Part shown: piece after piece, positions 30,900-42,112 of the stretch
How the letters are laid out: each line of letters starts with the position of its first letter
How positions within the stretch are numbered: position 1 is the stretch's first letter
Source of the DNA: Phytophthora quininea
Taxonomy: Eukaryota; Oomycota; Peronosporomycetes; Peronosporales; Peronosporaceae
Reading direction: 5' to 3'
Assembly: GCA_011947345.1 (NCBI GenBank)
Contig: JAAVTG010000551.1
Span: 248,001-312,000 of the forward strand
DNA: 64,000 bases
Position numbers and translations under genes: made by a program
Notes under the pieces: model-generated
Databases searched by the model: none
The model's input: only the letters and a program-made list of their open reading frames with translations
Told to the model about the DNA's origin: nothing

Positions 30900-31580
30900 A
30901 TGGAAAACTTTAACTTTGACGAGTTCACACTCGCCTCAGTGCACAAGAACCACAGTGACGAAGAAACACTCGACATTCCCAAGTCAGTTAATCTGCGCAC
31001 GTCCAGCTCCAGTAGTGTGCAGACCACATGCAACATGGACGACTTCGAAATGTTCGAGCTGTCAAGACAGCAAGCTCATTACTTGCAAGACCGGAAAGTG
31101 AAGCGCTTCGAGCATTGTCCGCCGCCGTTGCCAGTTCTTGGTGCATCTCACCGATCAGTTAGTGACGGGATGGCGAATATCCGAGCTACCCGAGTGGAGA
31201 AGAAGAAGGTCACGGCGGTGATCATGAGCGGCTGGCTGCAGAGGAGGAAAGGTCTCGTGCTGAAGCGATGGAAGCCGTACTATTGTCTATTGAAGAGCGA
31301 CGACAGCTTGTGTCTGTATTCGAGCGAGGACACGGTGAACGGCAAGCTGCACCAGCGCTATCAGATTCGCCGCGTCATTCTTATGAATAGCCACGGCTCG
31401 TTCCACGTCATTGGGCTGGACATGGACGACGAACCTTGCAGCGAAGAATTCCGAGCTGACGTATCTTCGGAGTGGCCTCGTTGGGCTCAACTGCTAGATC
31501 GGTTTGTCAGAAATTCTTCAACAGACAACGATTTCATTTGTAGAAGTGAATTGGCGTCTGCTCCTGTGCTCCGCAATTGA
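30900..31580 (+). CDS. PH-domain protein, FDEFTLASV family (copy 1)
   Basis: 226 residues from ATG 30900 (MENFNFDEFTLASV); the frame extends six codons upstream, but the N-terminal motif shared by the paralogues starts here. A Ser/Thr-rich region and the FEMFELSRQQAHYL helix precede a pleckstrin-homology domain over about residues 105-210. That domain has SGWLQRRKGLVLKRWKPYYC, a Lys/Arg-rich beta1-beta2 region suited to phosphoinositide binding, and the C-terminal helix WPRWAQLLDRFV with the conserved Trp. Likely a membrane-recruited adaptor; partner unknown. Two paralogues lie at 34335-35050 and 35449-36698 on the other strand. Confidence 0.8.
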   Translation: MENFNFDEFTLASVHKNHSDEETLDIPKSVNLRTSSSSSVQTTCNMDDFEMFELSRQQAHYLQDRKVKRFEHCPPPLPVLGASHRSVSDGMANIRATRVEKKKVTAVIMSGWLQRRKGLVLKRWKPYYCLLKSDDSLCLYSSEDTVNGKLHQRYQIRRVILMNSHGSFHVIGLDMDDEPCSEEFRADVSSEWPRWAQLLDRFVRNSSTDNDFICRSELASAPVLRN

Positions 31581-31669
31581 CGAGCAGTATCACACTATAA
31601 AACAAATTGAACGTCCCCAAAAGTCTGTTGGCTGTTTATTGTTGAAACTCCTGTAAAGGGTCTGACTGA

Positions 31670-34309
31670 ATGGAGTCCACAGTTCCCCACGGAGCGACTC
31701 GATTGCGAGGAACCTCGTTAGGGAATTTGTCTGCTGCTAACAAACGAATTCGCACTCATGCTGAGATCCAAACTGCTTGGCTACCGAAGACTCCGATGTC
31801 ACCTATAGGCTCAATGGTGACCCCAGCGCTTGAACCAACTCCTCAAGACTCACCCACTACAGCTCCAAATACGAGTTCACCGAGAAAAATCATTTCTTCT
31901 CAAGGCGGGTCTAAAGAAGAAGAGCTTCAACGAGCTTTGCAGCTTCAGCGGAAGTTCACTCGTCAACGGAAACTCAAGACGTTTGTAGCGAAGATGCTAC
32001 TGGGAACCATTGTAAGTGTATGTTTAAGTTGGACTTGCTGGCTCACTCTGGTCACGATCAAGCCAAACGAGACTGTCAACTGGGTCATGAGGTCGCAGCA
32101 GTTCGACGACGGCACTTTCTGGCTCATGATCGACCCGTCAGACGCGATGGTTTCGACTTCAGTGTGCGGGCTTTCAATGGTGACTGCAGTTTACGGATTC
32201 ATCCTCGTAAAACTTCCTTACCGACGGAAACGTGTGAAACCTGTCGGCCGACGGCGTTCATCCATATCGACACGCCTTGAAACAATGAAAGAGAGCTTAC
32301 GGAGGGATATCGCACGAGGGGACGGAGATCGACCGCGAAATAAATTGATCGCTATCTTGGTCAAGTTTATCGCCCCATTTGTACAAGACGACAGCCTCGC
32401 ATTGAAAATTGTCGTAAGTTGCGATATATTGCTCGTAGATACAAGGTTTCTCACTGTTTTTATTTGTTTCAGAGAGTGTGGATTAAATTCATAGACCTGG
32501 TGGTCGAAACTGTTCTTTTGAAGCAGATTCTGGAGGCTGGAGCGCCGACACCACTTGTCGTAACTTTTACAGCAATCATGGTATTGAATGCGCTTTGCTG
32601 TGCTTCGATGATGTTCGCTCCAGGTAGTTTTACTGGACTAACTGAAGTTCTCTCGGATGCCATGTATGTCTATTGCTCAGTGTATCAAACTTGCCATATG
32701 CTAACCACTTGTTTCTATTTGATATAATAGTTTTGATTTTCTTGTTGCTGTAGGATACCCGGTCCTTACCGTCGTGTACTGCCTTGCTACTTTCAAACTT
32801 GACCGTGCCATCCTCAACATTAATCTGGAAATATTTCCCATCGGCTGGTTTGAGCGGAACGCAAGTGTGACTGCCAATCCCAAGTACACCGACATCATCT
32901 ACAAGACGTTGAAATCGCTGCAAATTTTCACGGTGATGGATTTCTTTACGCGCGTGGGAGTTAACCTCGTGTTCGCATATCGACTGTATTACGTGGAAGA
33001 ACTCGTTCAAGACCCAGTTCGCAGTCCGGCAAGACAATATCCCAAGCGACATCACCTGTCAGCTGGACTGCTGGCTTTGTATGCTGTTGGATTAATTATT
33101 TTCGTGGAGGAAAGCGTGAGAACGTCGACATTAGCTTGTGAACTTCATCCAGAGTGCGTTATTAAAGCCCACCGATGGATAAATGTCGAAAAGGATTCGT
33201 TGACTCAATGTCCGTGTCTGACTCTAATCGACCAAGACTTGGCTCCGAAATCGTTCGAGGAATGGATGAACGCGAAGAATGTGACGGAAAAAGTGATCCA
33301 GTTGGCAGCTACTGGTGATCTACGGACGATCCAGCTCGTGAATCGAAACCTCCCAGTACTACCTGAGGAATTGCGGCGATGTCACCACGTGAAACACCTG
33401 TAAGTTTTTTTTTTACGTGTGTTAGACTTTTTTTTGCTTGAAAATTTACAATACTTTACACGCAAGATCTCTCGTATACACACAAATGGAGGTGTTGCCG
33501 ACTTGGACCAAGGAATTCACGGAGCTGGAATATCTGTACGTATCTCTGGCCTATATCTTTACTTCAATTTAATACTCACTTGCGAAACTTGCAGATATAT
33601 TGAAGGCAGTTTTGATCACTCGCTAGTATCGCTTCCAGAAGGGTTATTTGACGACATGTCGTCGTTGGCATTTATTCACCTTGGGATGCACATGTATTTA
33701 CAGCACTTGCCATCGTTCAAAGGCTTAGTCAGTCTCAAAGCCATGACGATAGCAATTTTTGTCTCTCTGATGGAGCTTCCAGCATTCGACCATCTATTTA
33801 ATCTGGAGCGGTTGATGCTCATCTCGTTGACGACGATCGATTCTCTGCCTGACTTGAGGTCTCTCGATAAACTCAAGTCATTTGTGGTGAATAATCGTGG
33901 CACTTGGTGCTGCAATGGCTTTCTTGGAGAGTGCAATTTAAGTGACCCGTTTTGCGATGCTTTCTGGTGGATTCCTCCGCTGGCTTCGTGTCTTCCTCCG
34001 ACCGAGAAAGCTACAGATGCAACGCTAGCAGTCGTGAATAAATTCTCCGCTACTGTCTGCCGAGCAGATAGATCAAAAATCTTGTCTCCTGCACCGCCAA
34101 CACCTGAGAATGCAGCTCAGTGCGATGGAATACTTTATCGTCGTTGCAACATTTCTGGCTATCAAGAAGCCATGTGCTATAACGCCAGATTCATGGTCAT
34201 TTACTGTGACCCTGGCCCATTAGCAATTGAAATGCGTCGACGGCAAATTCAACAAGGCGTGGGGGATCCTTGCAATCCAGACTATGAAGCATGGCTGGGG
34301 TGTAAGTAG
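31670..34309 (+). CDS. Multi-pass membrane protein with leucine-rich repeats
   Basis: Five exons: 31670-32413, 32473-32623, 32754-33399, 33467-33535 and 33595-34309. All phases agree, giving 774 residues. The N-terminal ~100 residues are Ser/Pro/Thr-rich and cytosolic. About six hydrophobic segments follow, e.g. LLGTIVSVCLSWTCWLTLV, VVTFTAIMVLNALCCASM, YPVLTVVYCLATF and LSAGLLALYAVGLIIFV. After that comes a region with LRR-like spacing (RTIQLVNRNLPVLPEEL, LEYLYIEGSFDHSLVSLPEG, FNLERLMLISLTTIDSLPDL). The Cys-rich C-terminus (WCCNGFLGECNLSDPFC, then CDGILYRRCNISGY) ends in EAWLGCK. The LRR and cysteines suggest an extracellular ligand-binding end. I know this layout only as an uncharacterised oomycete family. 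Its neighbours are PH-domain genes. Confidence 0.75.
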
Positions 34310-34334
34310 CAAAAGACATGATATTCATCGATGG

Positions 34335-35050
34335 TCACCAATTGCGGAGTACAGGAGCGGAGACTAATTCGCTTCTGCAAACGAAAGTGGAAGTATTAGA
34401 GACAAACCGATCCAGTTGGTGAGCCCAACGAGACCACTCGGAAGGCATGTCAGCTCGATATTCTTCTTTGCATGGCATACCGTCCATATCCAGGCCAAGG
34501 ATGCTGAACGAGTCGTAGCTATTCATAAGAATGACGCGGCGAATCTGATAGCGCTGGTGCAGCTTGCCGTTCACCGTGTCCTCGCTCGAATACAGACACA
34601 AGCTGTCGTCGCTCTTCAATAGACAGTAGTACGGCTTCCATCGCTTCAGCACGAGACCTTTCCTCCTCTGCAGCCAGCCGCTCATGATCACCGCCGTGAT
34701 CTTCTTCTTCTCCACTCGGGTAGCTCGGATATTCGCCACCCGTCACTAACTGATCGGTGAGATGCACCAAGAACTGGCAACGGCGGCGGACAATGCTTGA
34801 AGCGCTTCACTTTCCGGTCTCGTAAGTAATGAGCTTGGTGTCTTGACAGCTCGAACATCTCGAAGGCGTCCGTGTTGCTAGTGGTCTGGGTACTGCATGA
34901 TCTGGATGTGCGTTGATTGAGAGGCTTACGAACGTCGCCACTTTCGTCGTTTTGGCTTTGCTGGTATTTCTTGTTCACCGAGGCGAGTGTGAACTCGTCA
35001 AAGTTAAAGTTGGCCAAGTCGTCGCGTTTGGGCTGTTGGTTTTTCGCCAT
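34335..35050 (-). CDS. PH-domain protein, FDEFTLASV family (copy 2, one frameshift)
   Basis: From ATG 35050 (MAKNQQPKRDDLANFNFDEF) to the stop at 34335. It matches copy 1 throughout: FEMFELSRHQAHYL, the VLGASHRSVSDG stretch, then the PH domain with KGLVLKRWKPYYCLLKSDDS. One base is missing near 34740 compared with copy 1 (GACGGGATGG against GACGGGTGG), which splits the frame just before the PH domain. Either a sequencing error or a recent null allele. The reading frame on both sides remains clean, which favours error or very recent loss. Confidence 0.75.
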
Positions 35051-35448
35051 TTGAAGCAATCGCTAGTCCAAAGTCGAGCAGATTCAACAATGAGGGTGGA
35101 ACGTCAGGCTGACCATCTTCCGTAGAGAACAAGCACTTAAGGTGATCAGCTGCTACCGGTATTGTTAACTGCGGGAAGATCGACGTGCACTGCAACCTGC
35201 AGATCTTGAAGGAATCGTCCGTTGTGTCGCTGCAGCTCCAGTAAAATCCACGATGCAATTCTCTTTGGCGAGGATACACGTCACACCAAAACCGCAGCTG
35301 TTCTCAGCGGAGGCATGGTGAGAAGTTTCATGGTTATTGTAGTAATCATGTTGAGGTATTTTTTTATTGGAGCATATAGTGTCCTCTGTCTACAAACGAC
35401 TTTGATACAAATTCATTCTTCAATACGATACGATATCTAACGCTTCAA
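35051..35448. other. Intergenic between PH-domain paralogues
   Basis: Nothing recognised beyond flanks of the two minus-strand genes. Confidence 0.5.
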
Positions 35449-36698
35449 TCACGCTGCTGCAGTCGGATCCTTGAGCATTGACGCAGAATTCCTGATCTCC
35501 AGCATCGGTACTCGATTTTGACTTTCCCGTTCGATCATGGGGCAGTCGGTCACTTTCTGGCTTGGCACAATTTCTTTAACTTGGCCAAACGCCGAAGACG
35601 ACGAGAAGCTCGACGCAATTGACGTTTGGTCGTCTATCGACCCTCCATACAAACTCTTTTGAGTTGTGAAGTAACTGCGACGCTCGTCGTACGGCTGATA
35701 GTTGGGCATCATACTAAGAATCTCGTTGCTGCTCACGGCACTGCAGTCGCTGCCTTTGTCACTAATCGTCGGCGCAAAAGTCAGCTCGGGTTTCCGCACA
35801 AACGCTTGCTCGAGAGACTTGGTATCGAAGAATTTGTGCAGCACTTGGAACCAGCGAGTCCATTCGGTCGGCACGCCAGCTCGAAACTCCTCTCGACGCG
35901 GCGCACCGTCCGCGTCCACGCCGATGATGTGGAACGAGTCGTTCTTGTCTGTCAACACGACCCGCAAGATTTGGTAGCGCTGCTCCAGCCTGCCGTTCAC
36001 CGTGTCTTCGCTCGCATACAGACACAAACTATCGTCGCTCTTCAGCAGACAATAGTACGACTTCCATCGCTTCAGTACGAGGCCTTTTCTCTTCTGCAGC
36101 CAACCATTTGTGACCACATTCGTCTGCTCCTTCTTCTTCGCCATGGGCCAACCTGCAGCTGCTGCAGTCGCACTGGTGACTCCACTTTGGCGAGCATTGA
36201 TCCCTGAACGAGAGAAACTTTTGTGGTCTGGGCCCAGTGAATTCAATCGAGAGCGTCGAGATCGCTCCAATAGATCGAAATCGTCGGTGATGCGAGTCGT
36301 TTGGGCGCTGCTAGTACTGCAGCTCAAAGGGTTCGGGGCTTGGACGCTGCCAGGTCGTTGTAGTAATACGCAGAGATGTCGTCGTCGCTGCTGGCTCGAG
36401 TTTGTCGAGAGTTCCGTCGGTCTGACGGATTCTTCTTGCCACGCACCGACGCCAACGTGAATCCGTCGAAATCAAAGCCGTCGCTCTTCTCACTGTCGAA
36501 GCCCTTGGACTTGGAGCTTGGCGGCGTCGTACTCCATCCGAAACGCTCCGGAGGTTGCGATGATGACAACACGGACGATTTCTTTTGGATCGAGCTCTGC
36601 AACGTTGGAGACAGCAATTGGAGTCCTCCAGTCTCTTTGGTAGCACTGCTGGCACTCCTGTTCCGCGTCGTTGGCTGTTGGTTTCCTGTCATGGCCAT
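35449..36698 (-). CDS. PH-domain protein, FTLASV family (copy 3, longer, one frameshift)
   Basis: ATG 36698 starts MAMTGNQQPTTRNRSASSAT. The N-terminal motif reads FDFDGFTLASV, followed by a Ser/Arg-rich region with DDDISAYYYNDLA. After a one-base loss in a CCCC run near 36335 come the DDFDLLERSRR helix and a PH domain with NGWLQKRKGLVLKRWKSYYC and WTRWFQVLHKFF. Unlike copies 1 and 2 it has an extra ~100-residue C-terminus rich in Ser/Tyr (YQPYDERRSYF, SIDDQTSIASSFSSSS), possibly phosphorylated. The upstream in-frame extension to 36917 has no ATG. Confidence 0.75.
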
Positions 36699-37242
36699 TG
36701 GCAATTGGGGAATGGGCTCACCAACGTCGCCAATTCGTTTCTTCTGTTTTCCTTGGCGACGATGAAAGTCGGTTGGGAAGGCGAGATAGTTCAAGTGCAG
36801 AACCTCCGTCTGCACCGGTGAGCTTGACGAACAGGAAGAGAGAGAATCAAGAAGTGAGGATCCTGCTCCAAATGCCGTAGAGACTAGAGGAGTGGAAGTA
36901 CCGGTAATAAGAACCAAGTTGAGAGCTTTGCGTTGATCTCGGCAGATGGGGTTGAAGGCTGAGTGGCTTTGTGGAGGTCGACGGCGCCCAGCTGCCCATC
37001 GACACGGAGATCTGGGGATAGGCCGAGCCCTCTATCCCAATAATTGCTCCAGCCATTTTGTCCAACAGCACTTCGGTAATGCTGTTGTAGCAGCACAGCA
37101 CAAGTCACACGGCCTGGCTTCACGACAGCCACAATCACCTTGTTCTGCTACTAGCAGTCTCTGCTAGTTGAGTAAGTTAAACTTTCTTTAGTCGGCTTTA
37201 TCTATCGCCTCTAGAACTAGAACAACATCTAGCGCGTCGAGC
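36699..37242. other. Intergenic, no supported gene
   Basis: Short overlapping frames only. Contains the 5' flank of PH copy 3 and the 3' flank of the peroxiredoxin at 37243. Confidence 0.45.
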
Positions 37243-37844
37243 TTAAGCCTCGTTGACGGCCTCGAAGTACTCCTTGGACTCGTTGACCGTCGGCTTGATG
37301 GTCTTCTTGCCCTTCTTCCAGCCAGCGGGGCACACCTCGCCGTGCTCGTCCGTGAACTGGAACGCCTCCACCAGACGCAAGATCTCGTCCACGTTGCGGC
37401 CCACCGGCAGGTCGTTGACCGTGCTCTGGCGCAGCTTGCCCTCGCCGTCGATGATGAACAGGCCGCGGAACGCCACGCCCTTGTCCTCCTCCGTGTCCAC
37501 CAGCACGTCGTACGCCGTGGCCAGCTCCTTGTTGAAGTCGGCGATCAGAGGGATGTCCAGCTCGCCCAGGCCGCCGCGCTTGCGGGGAGTGTTGATCCAC
37601 GCCAGGTGCGAGAACTTGGAGTCCACGCTGGCGGCCAGCACCTCGCAGCCGATCTTGCGGAACTCGGCCGCCTTCTCGCTGAACGCGATGATCTCCGTGG
37701 GGCACACGAACGTGAAGTCCATGGGGTAGAAGAAGAGCACGACGTACTTGCCCTTGTAGTCGGACAGGAGACGGTCTTGAACTCGCCGTTGACGACGGCA
37801 TCGGCCGTGAAGGCGGGGGCGGGGTGGCGGATCTTGGGGGCCAT
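37243..37844 (-). CDS. Typical 2-Cys peroxiredoxin (copy 1)
   Basis: About 200 residues from ATG 37844 ([20 protein letters not shown]). Thioredoxin-dependent reduction of H2O2 and organic hydroperoxides, probably in the cytosol since no targeting peptide is seen. The peroxidatic Cys lies in FTFVCPTE and the resolving Cys in [12 protein letters not shown] and a C-terminal YF are both present, the features that make eukaryotic 2-Cys peroxiredoxins sensitive to overoxidation. One C is missing near 37770 where the family needs VSLSDYKG, which splits the frame. The same loss is in copy 2, so it predates the duplication or reflects a systematic miscall of the same run. The gene is divergent from copy 2. 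Confidence 0.85.
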
Positions 37845-37891
37845 TGTTGGTTAGTTTGGTCGGTTGGTGCTGGGAGTGCTGCTGAGGTGGC

Positions 37892-37907
37892 AAATTTGGG
37901 AATGAGG
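37892..37907 (-). promoter_or_regulatory. Oomycete Inr-FPR core promoter of peroxiredoxin copy 1
   Basis: Minus-strand CCTCATTCCCAAATTT matches the GCTCATTYYNCAWTTT core at 14 of 16 positions, 47 bp before the ATG. Confidence 0.75.
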
Positions 37908-38587
37908 CCTGGCGGTCGTCCTGCAAAAGCTCAGCCACGGGTGCTACGTCACTCAAAATCTGTGACGTGTAACGGCGACTGGTGATTGGCCGGATAAGAT
38001 GAGTTGTGTCCACCCTTGAACTACCTCGGCAATCTTTCGAGGACGAATTGTATGGATGTTTGTATGATGTAGAGGCGTGACTTGGTGTTTGTATACAGGT
38101 AGGACAAGGACCAAAGGAGCAGAAACGAGCCGAATACTTCAATGTCGGATCTGAAGCATGTCAAATGCTTCAGATTCGGCGGCGATGTTCAGGATACGTT
38201 TTCGGGTAAGACAAGCAGGTCGTCATTGCATAAGCTATCGCCTAGAGACAAGGAGCGCCGATGTGGAGGAAGCACGGGTACAAATGATAAGATATTGTTG
38301 CTAAGAAGACGATGTACCCTGCTAGTAGCTACTGTGGCTCTGGTTTCCGATCGATTATGTTAAACCGCGGTTGCTCGGAGTTGACAAGGATGTCAGGCAG
38401 ATGTGATGGTCGGATGCCAATCATTGGCCTGCAGCCACATGCAAGTGACTCGCGACTTGATGGCGAGGCCGAGAGGACAAGGGCGATTTGCTCGATGTAT
38501 GTATTTATAGCCAGGAACATGCTCTGCAACCACGTCCACCCCTGACGAATTGAGCAGGACCACGTCGTTCAAGCACCACTACATCTG
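37908..38587. other. Bidirectional promoter spacer between divergent peroxiredoxins
   Basis: About 0.68 kb of non-repeated DNA between the inverted copies, with no supported gene. Contains a near-palindrome around 38148-38174 (ATCTGAAGCATG..AATGCTTCAGAT). Confidence 0.6.
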
Positions 38588-38603
38588 CCTCATGCCCGAA
38601 TTT
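38588..38603 (+). promoter_or_regulatory. Altered Inr-FPR core of peroxiredoxin copy 2
   Basis: CCTCATGCCCGAATTT is the mirror of the copy 1 core, with two changes. One turns the initiator TCATTCC into TCATGCC, so promoter strength may differ. Confidence 0.6.
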
Positions 38604-38650
38604 GCCACCTCAGCAGCACTCCCAGCACCAACCGACCAAACTAACCAACA

Positions 38651-39245
38651 ATGGCCCCCAAGATCCGCCACCCCGCCCCCGCCTTCACGGCCGACGCCGT
38701 CGTCAACGGCGAGTTCAAGACCGTCTCCTGTCCGACTACAAGGGCAAGTACGTCGTGCTCTTCTTCTACCCCATGGACTTCACGTTCGTGTGCCCCACGG
38801 AGATCATCGCGTTCAGCGAGAAGGCGGCCGAGTTCCGCAAGATCGGCTGCGAGGTGCTGGCCGCCAGCGTGGACTCCAAGTTCTCGCACCTGGCGTGGAT
38901 CAACACTCCCGCAAGCGCGGCGGCCTGGGCGAGCTGGACATCCCTCTGATCGCCGACTTCAACAAGGAGCTGGCCACGGCGTACGACGTGCTGGTGGACA
39001 CGGAGGAGGACAAGGGCGTGGCGTTCCGCGGCCTGTTCATCATCGACGGCGAGGGCAAGCTGCGCCAGAGCACGGTCAACGACCTGCCGGTGGGCCGCAA
39101 CGTGGACGAGATCCTGCGTCTGGTGGAGGCGTTCCAGTTCACGGACGAGCACGGCGAGGTGTGCCCCGCTGGCTGGAAGAAGGGCAAGAAGACCATCAAG
39201 CCGACGGTCAACGAGTCCAAGGAGTACTTCGAGGCCGCCAACTAA
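38651..39245 (+). pseudogene. Typical 2-Cys peroxiredoxin (copy 2, two one-base losses)
   Basis: Nearly identical, inverted copy of 37243-37844, extending upstream through the 5'-UTR to about 38588. It has FTFVCPTE and GEVCPAGW. One C is lost in the same CCC run as copy 1 (about 38728) and a second in a CCCC run (about 38909, where the family reads NTPRKRGG). The C-terminus is EAAN against EAVNEA in copy 1. If both losses are real the gene is dead. If they are miscalls it is a functional twin. The high identity, third positions included, implies recent duplication or gene conversion. Confidence 0.75.
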
Positions 39246-39385
39246 GCAACGATGCACTGCATAAATATATGAATATGATCCATTAGTTGACGTTGAAGTG
39301 ACGGAAAGTAGGTCCTATCGTTTTGCATGGCAACCAATTGACCATCACTCCTGGTTGAAGTGCGCATTCCTCCTCATTCTTCAAT

Positions 39386-41823
39386 TTGCCGGCCAAGCCT
39401 CAAGTCCAAGCGCAGAGGAGAGAAGGCAAAGATGAACTGGATGACCAGCGGACGACACCGAGCGTTCAACTCGAAGCGAGGGCGCCGTCGCCACATGAAC
39501 TTCCCGTCTCAAGCGCAGCGCCAGCGAGTGGCGTCCTCTGTCCCGGCAAGACCCTCTCAACCAGCAAGGAAAGACTCTGGCACCCCTGGTACATTATCTC
39601 GGTCGGAGACGACGACGAGTCTCAAGGTCAGCTGCCTCCAGTCGTGTTCAATCTGCAAGAGACCTTCAATATATCTTTGTGAATGCAGACATTCGCGTCC
39701 TCGAGCAGGAGCGGAAGGGAGCTCTTGCTACTCGGGAAAGTACACAGACGGTGGACTCAAGCGAGAAGGCACAACTAGAAGAATCTAGTGGAGCCAGTCG
39801 GGAAGAGAAGGACAGAGAGAAAGTGAAGGAAGGTAGATGCATCTTCACACCAGTGAAAAAGAGGAAACGAGAGGAAGCAGCGGAGATTGGGAACATCAAA
39901 GACCTGAGCCGCTTTCGGAGCCAACGACCGCCATCGTCGGTAGCTTCTGGTGTCGACTTGCTGTTTTTCAAGTGAGTTGCTTGCGGGAACGTTTCTGAGC
40001 ACTACTAAACACGACGTGTGTGATAATGGCGGAAGTGATGGCGAAGAATTGCCACTCAAGAAGAAGCAAACTGAGCGAGTTCCAGCGGAGACGATTACAG
40101 CGCGTCCATCAGTGCGCTCAGGACGATATTCACCGGCCATGAGCGCCTCACCGCTGTCTCCAGTCTCCAGCCCCGTCAAGGTAAGGGAACAGCAAACTCC
40201 CATACCGAAATCTTTCACCGTACAAACCGTCGTTGTAGTCATTTAGTGATCCAGGAGAAACAGTCACCGAAGTGCTGTACGTGACTTGGCTATCTACGAA
40301 AATGCTGTGGGGTAAACTGCACGAATTATATGCTGCAGGGTTCAAGACAACGAGTATAGTTCGCCGCCATCACCGCTGCTCTTCCGAATGAGTCGTGCCG
40401 AAGGTTCATCCGCTTTATTTTGCGAGCAACAGCGTGTAAAACTAATTCACTATGCGTGGCAGTCCTACAGTCACAGCTCTCGACCAGGTTTTCCGAACCG
40501 GCGGTTCCTTGTGGGTTAGACAGCCCACGACGATCAACAGCTTCATCAACACCATCATCGTCCCAAAGCAGCCTTGTGCTGAGTCGACCTCCAGTGGGCT
40601 GGCAAAAAACATTAGATTCTCACAGAACGCAAGCTTGGTGCAAGCATCGTCATCTAGTGACTCGATACCAACCGATTTCCCTCCTGACAATGCTTCAAAC
40701 GCCATGGAGAGCAACGGTTCGTGATCATTTACCCCCTTTTCTCTCTCTCGCTGTCGTAAATTCAATTCTGCATTGCACGCAGGATACCATTCCCAATTGT
40801 CGTCCCCGAGAAGCTCCCCACAAGTGATGAGTCCATCACTGCAGTCGACGAGATTACTCCAATCGATGCGAAAGAACGCATTATGAAAGCTGTGTCATCG
40901 CAGCAGCCACACGACGGTGCCTGCACCCGTCTGCCCACGATGAGTACGACTCGTTTACACTTCTGCCGCCCAACAACCAATTTTGACGCCTACGTGGTAA
41001 TGCTAGGATACGACGGGTTTCAAAACCAAACCAGCAACGTCTGTAGTTCGAACACGGGATTTCAACAATCGTGGGTAATGGCGTCTCGTACCAAGAAAAC
41101 TCTGAACGCTGCCGTTGAGGCATCGAGCACTCGAAGCTCCGAAAGCGCGGTCACGAAATGTGACGTCAAGTACCAAGAGATGGAGGGCGTTGCGATCTAC
41201 ATGTACACCCTCGTGCAATGCTACAAGATAGACGAACACTTCCGGTAAGTCCATTTGCATTGTTTTTGTTGAATCAAACATGCTCACGCTGTGGTAGTAG
41301 CACCGACTTATCCAGATCGCCACCTCCTCCGCAGGCATTGCTACCTTTGCCACCAAGTACTCAGCCATCCTCTCCGACATCGATGAGCCAACAGCAACTC
41401 TGTCGACGCGAAATCATTTTTCGCCCAAGAACGCTTGAAAACGCAGCCCTGAAACAGCCATCAGCGCATTCAAACTTTGAGGCAGAAATCCAACAACGTT
41501 GCCAAAACTGTTCGGTTTTACTTTCCCGATCCCGTTCGTCGCCTGAAATCCTCGGAATTGACACTGTTGACACTGTAGGCATCATTGGCAGAACGAAGTG
41601 GCTCGCAAGACTTTGCTCCCTCCGGACATTTGATCTGCTAGTTCATGAAAGGCGGTCCTTCACCCCAATCGAAATCAATTTCAGACCCTCAATCCGCACA
41701 ATACCCGTGGACGTCCTTGCCGTAGGGAGATGCAAACTTGACGACATATTCACAGACACAATCGTTGCTTTATCGCTCGCATCCATGATGATCAATAATA
41801 TCCACTCGCTCGCAACAAGTTGA
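39386..41823 (+). CDS. Hypothetical multi-exon gene, 3' end cut by duplication
   Basis: Several plus-strand pieces look like one gene: a frame from 39386, then (shifted by one base near 39670) VLEQERKGALATRES with a Lys/Glu-rich stretch and CIFTPVKKRKREE (NLS-like). A likely exon 40013-40180 ends SPLSPVSSPVK before GTAAGG, followed by an exon with TEVLYVTWLSTKMLWGKLHE. Further open stretches at 40452-40724 and 40780-41245 end EGVAIYMYTLVQCYKIDEHF before GTAAGT. No domain is recognised; the basic/SP-rich start suggests a nuclear protein. Exon joins are tentative. The last open frame stops at 41823, just before the duplicated elicitin fragment starts at about 41848. Confidence 0.4.
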
Positions 41824-41847
41824 CTAATGACTGATGCCATCAGCTTC

Positions 41848-42060
41848 CTGGTCTTCTGTCGGTCCTCGAGCTGCGTCCGACCCGTCCAGCACCTGCTGCA
41901 GACCATCCCAACCGACTGCCTCATCCAGTACCATGGCTCGACCCATAACTTGTCGGAAGAAGTGGCGACGCTGTATCGATAGTGTGCGGACGTCGTAGGA
42001 GAAGCAGACTTGGCCGACGAAGAGAACCTCTACCGATACTTCTTGGACAGCCAGCCTTGA
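41848..42060 (+). pseudogene. Elicitin-like gene, 3' fragment (module A)
   Basis: Matches the second half of the intact gene at 50950-51384 from FCRSSSC onwards. The 5' half is missing and a CAG codon has become the stop TAG at 41980-41982. It lies on the same side of the taspase copy as in the intact module. Non-functional duplication remnant. Confidence 0.85.
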
Positions 42061-42112
42061 CTTTGACGTAGCATTCAGTAGCCGTAATATACTAACACTT
42101 GCTTGGCCCTTC

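Noticed and set aside
37229..37801. 190-residue Arg-rich minus ORF
   Set aside because: Out-of-frame reading of the peroxiredoxin; the correct frame shows both catalytic cysteines.
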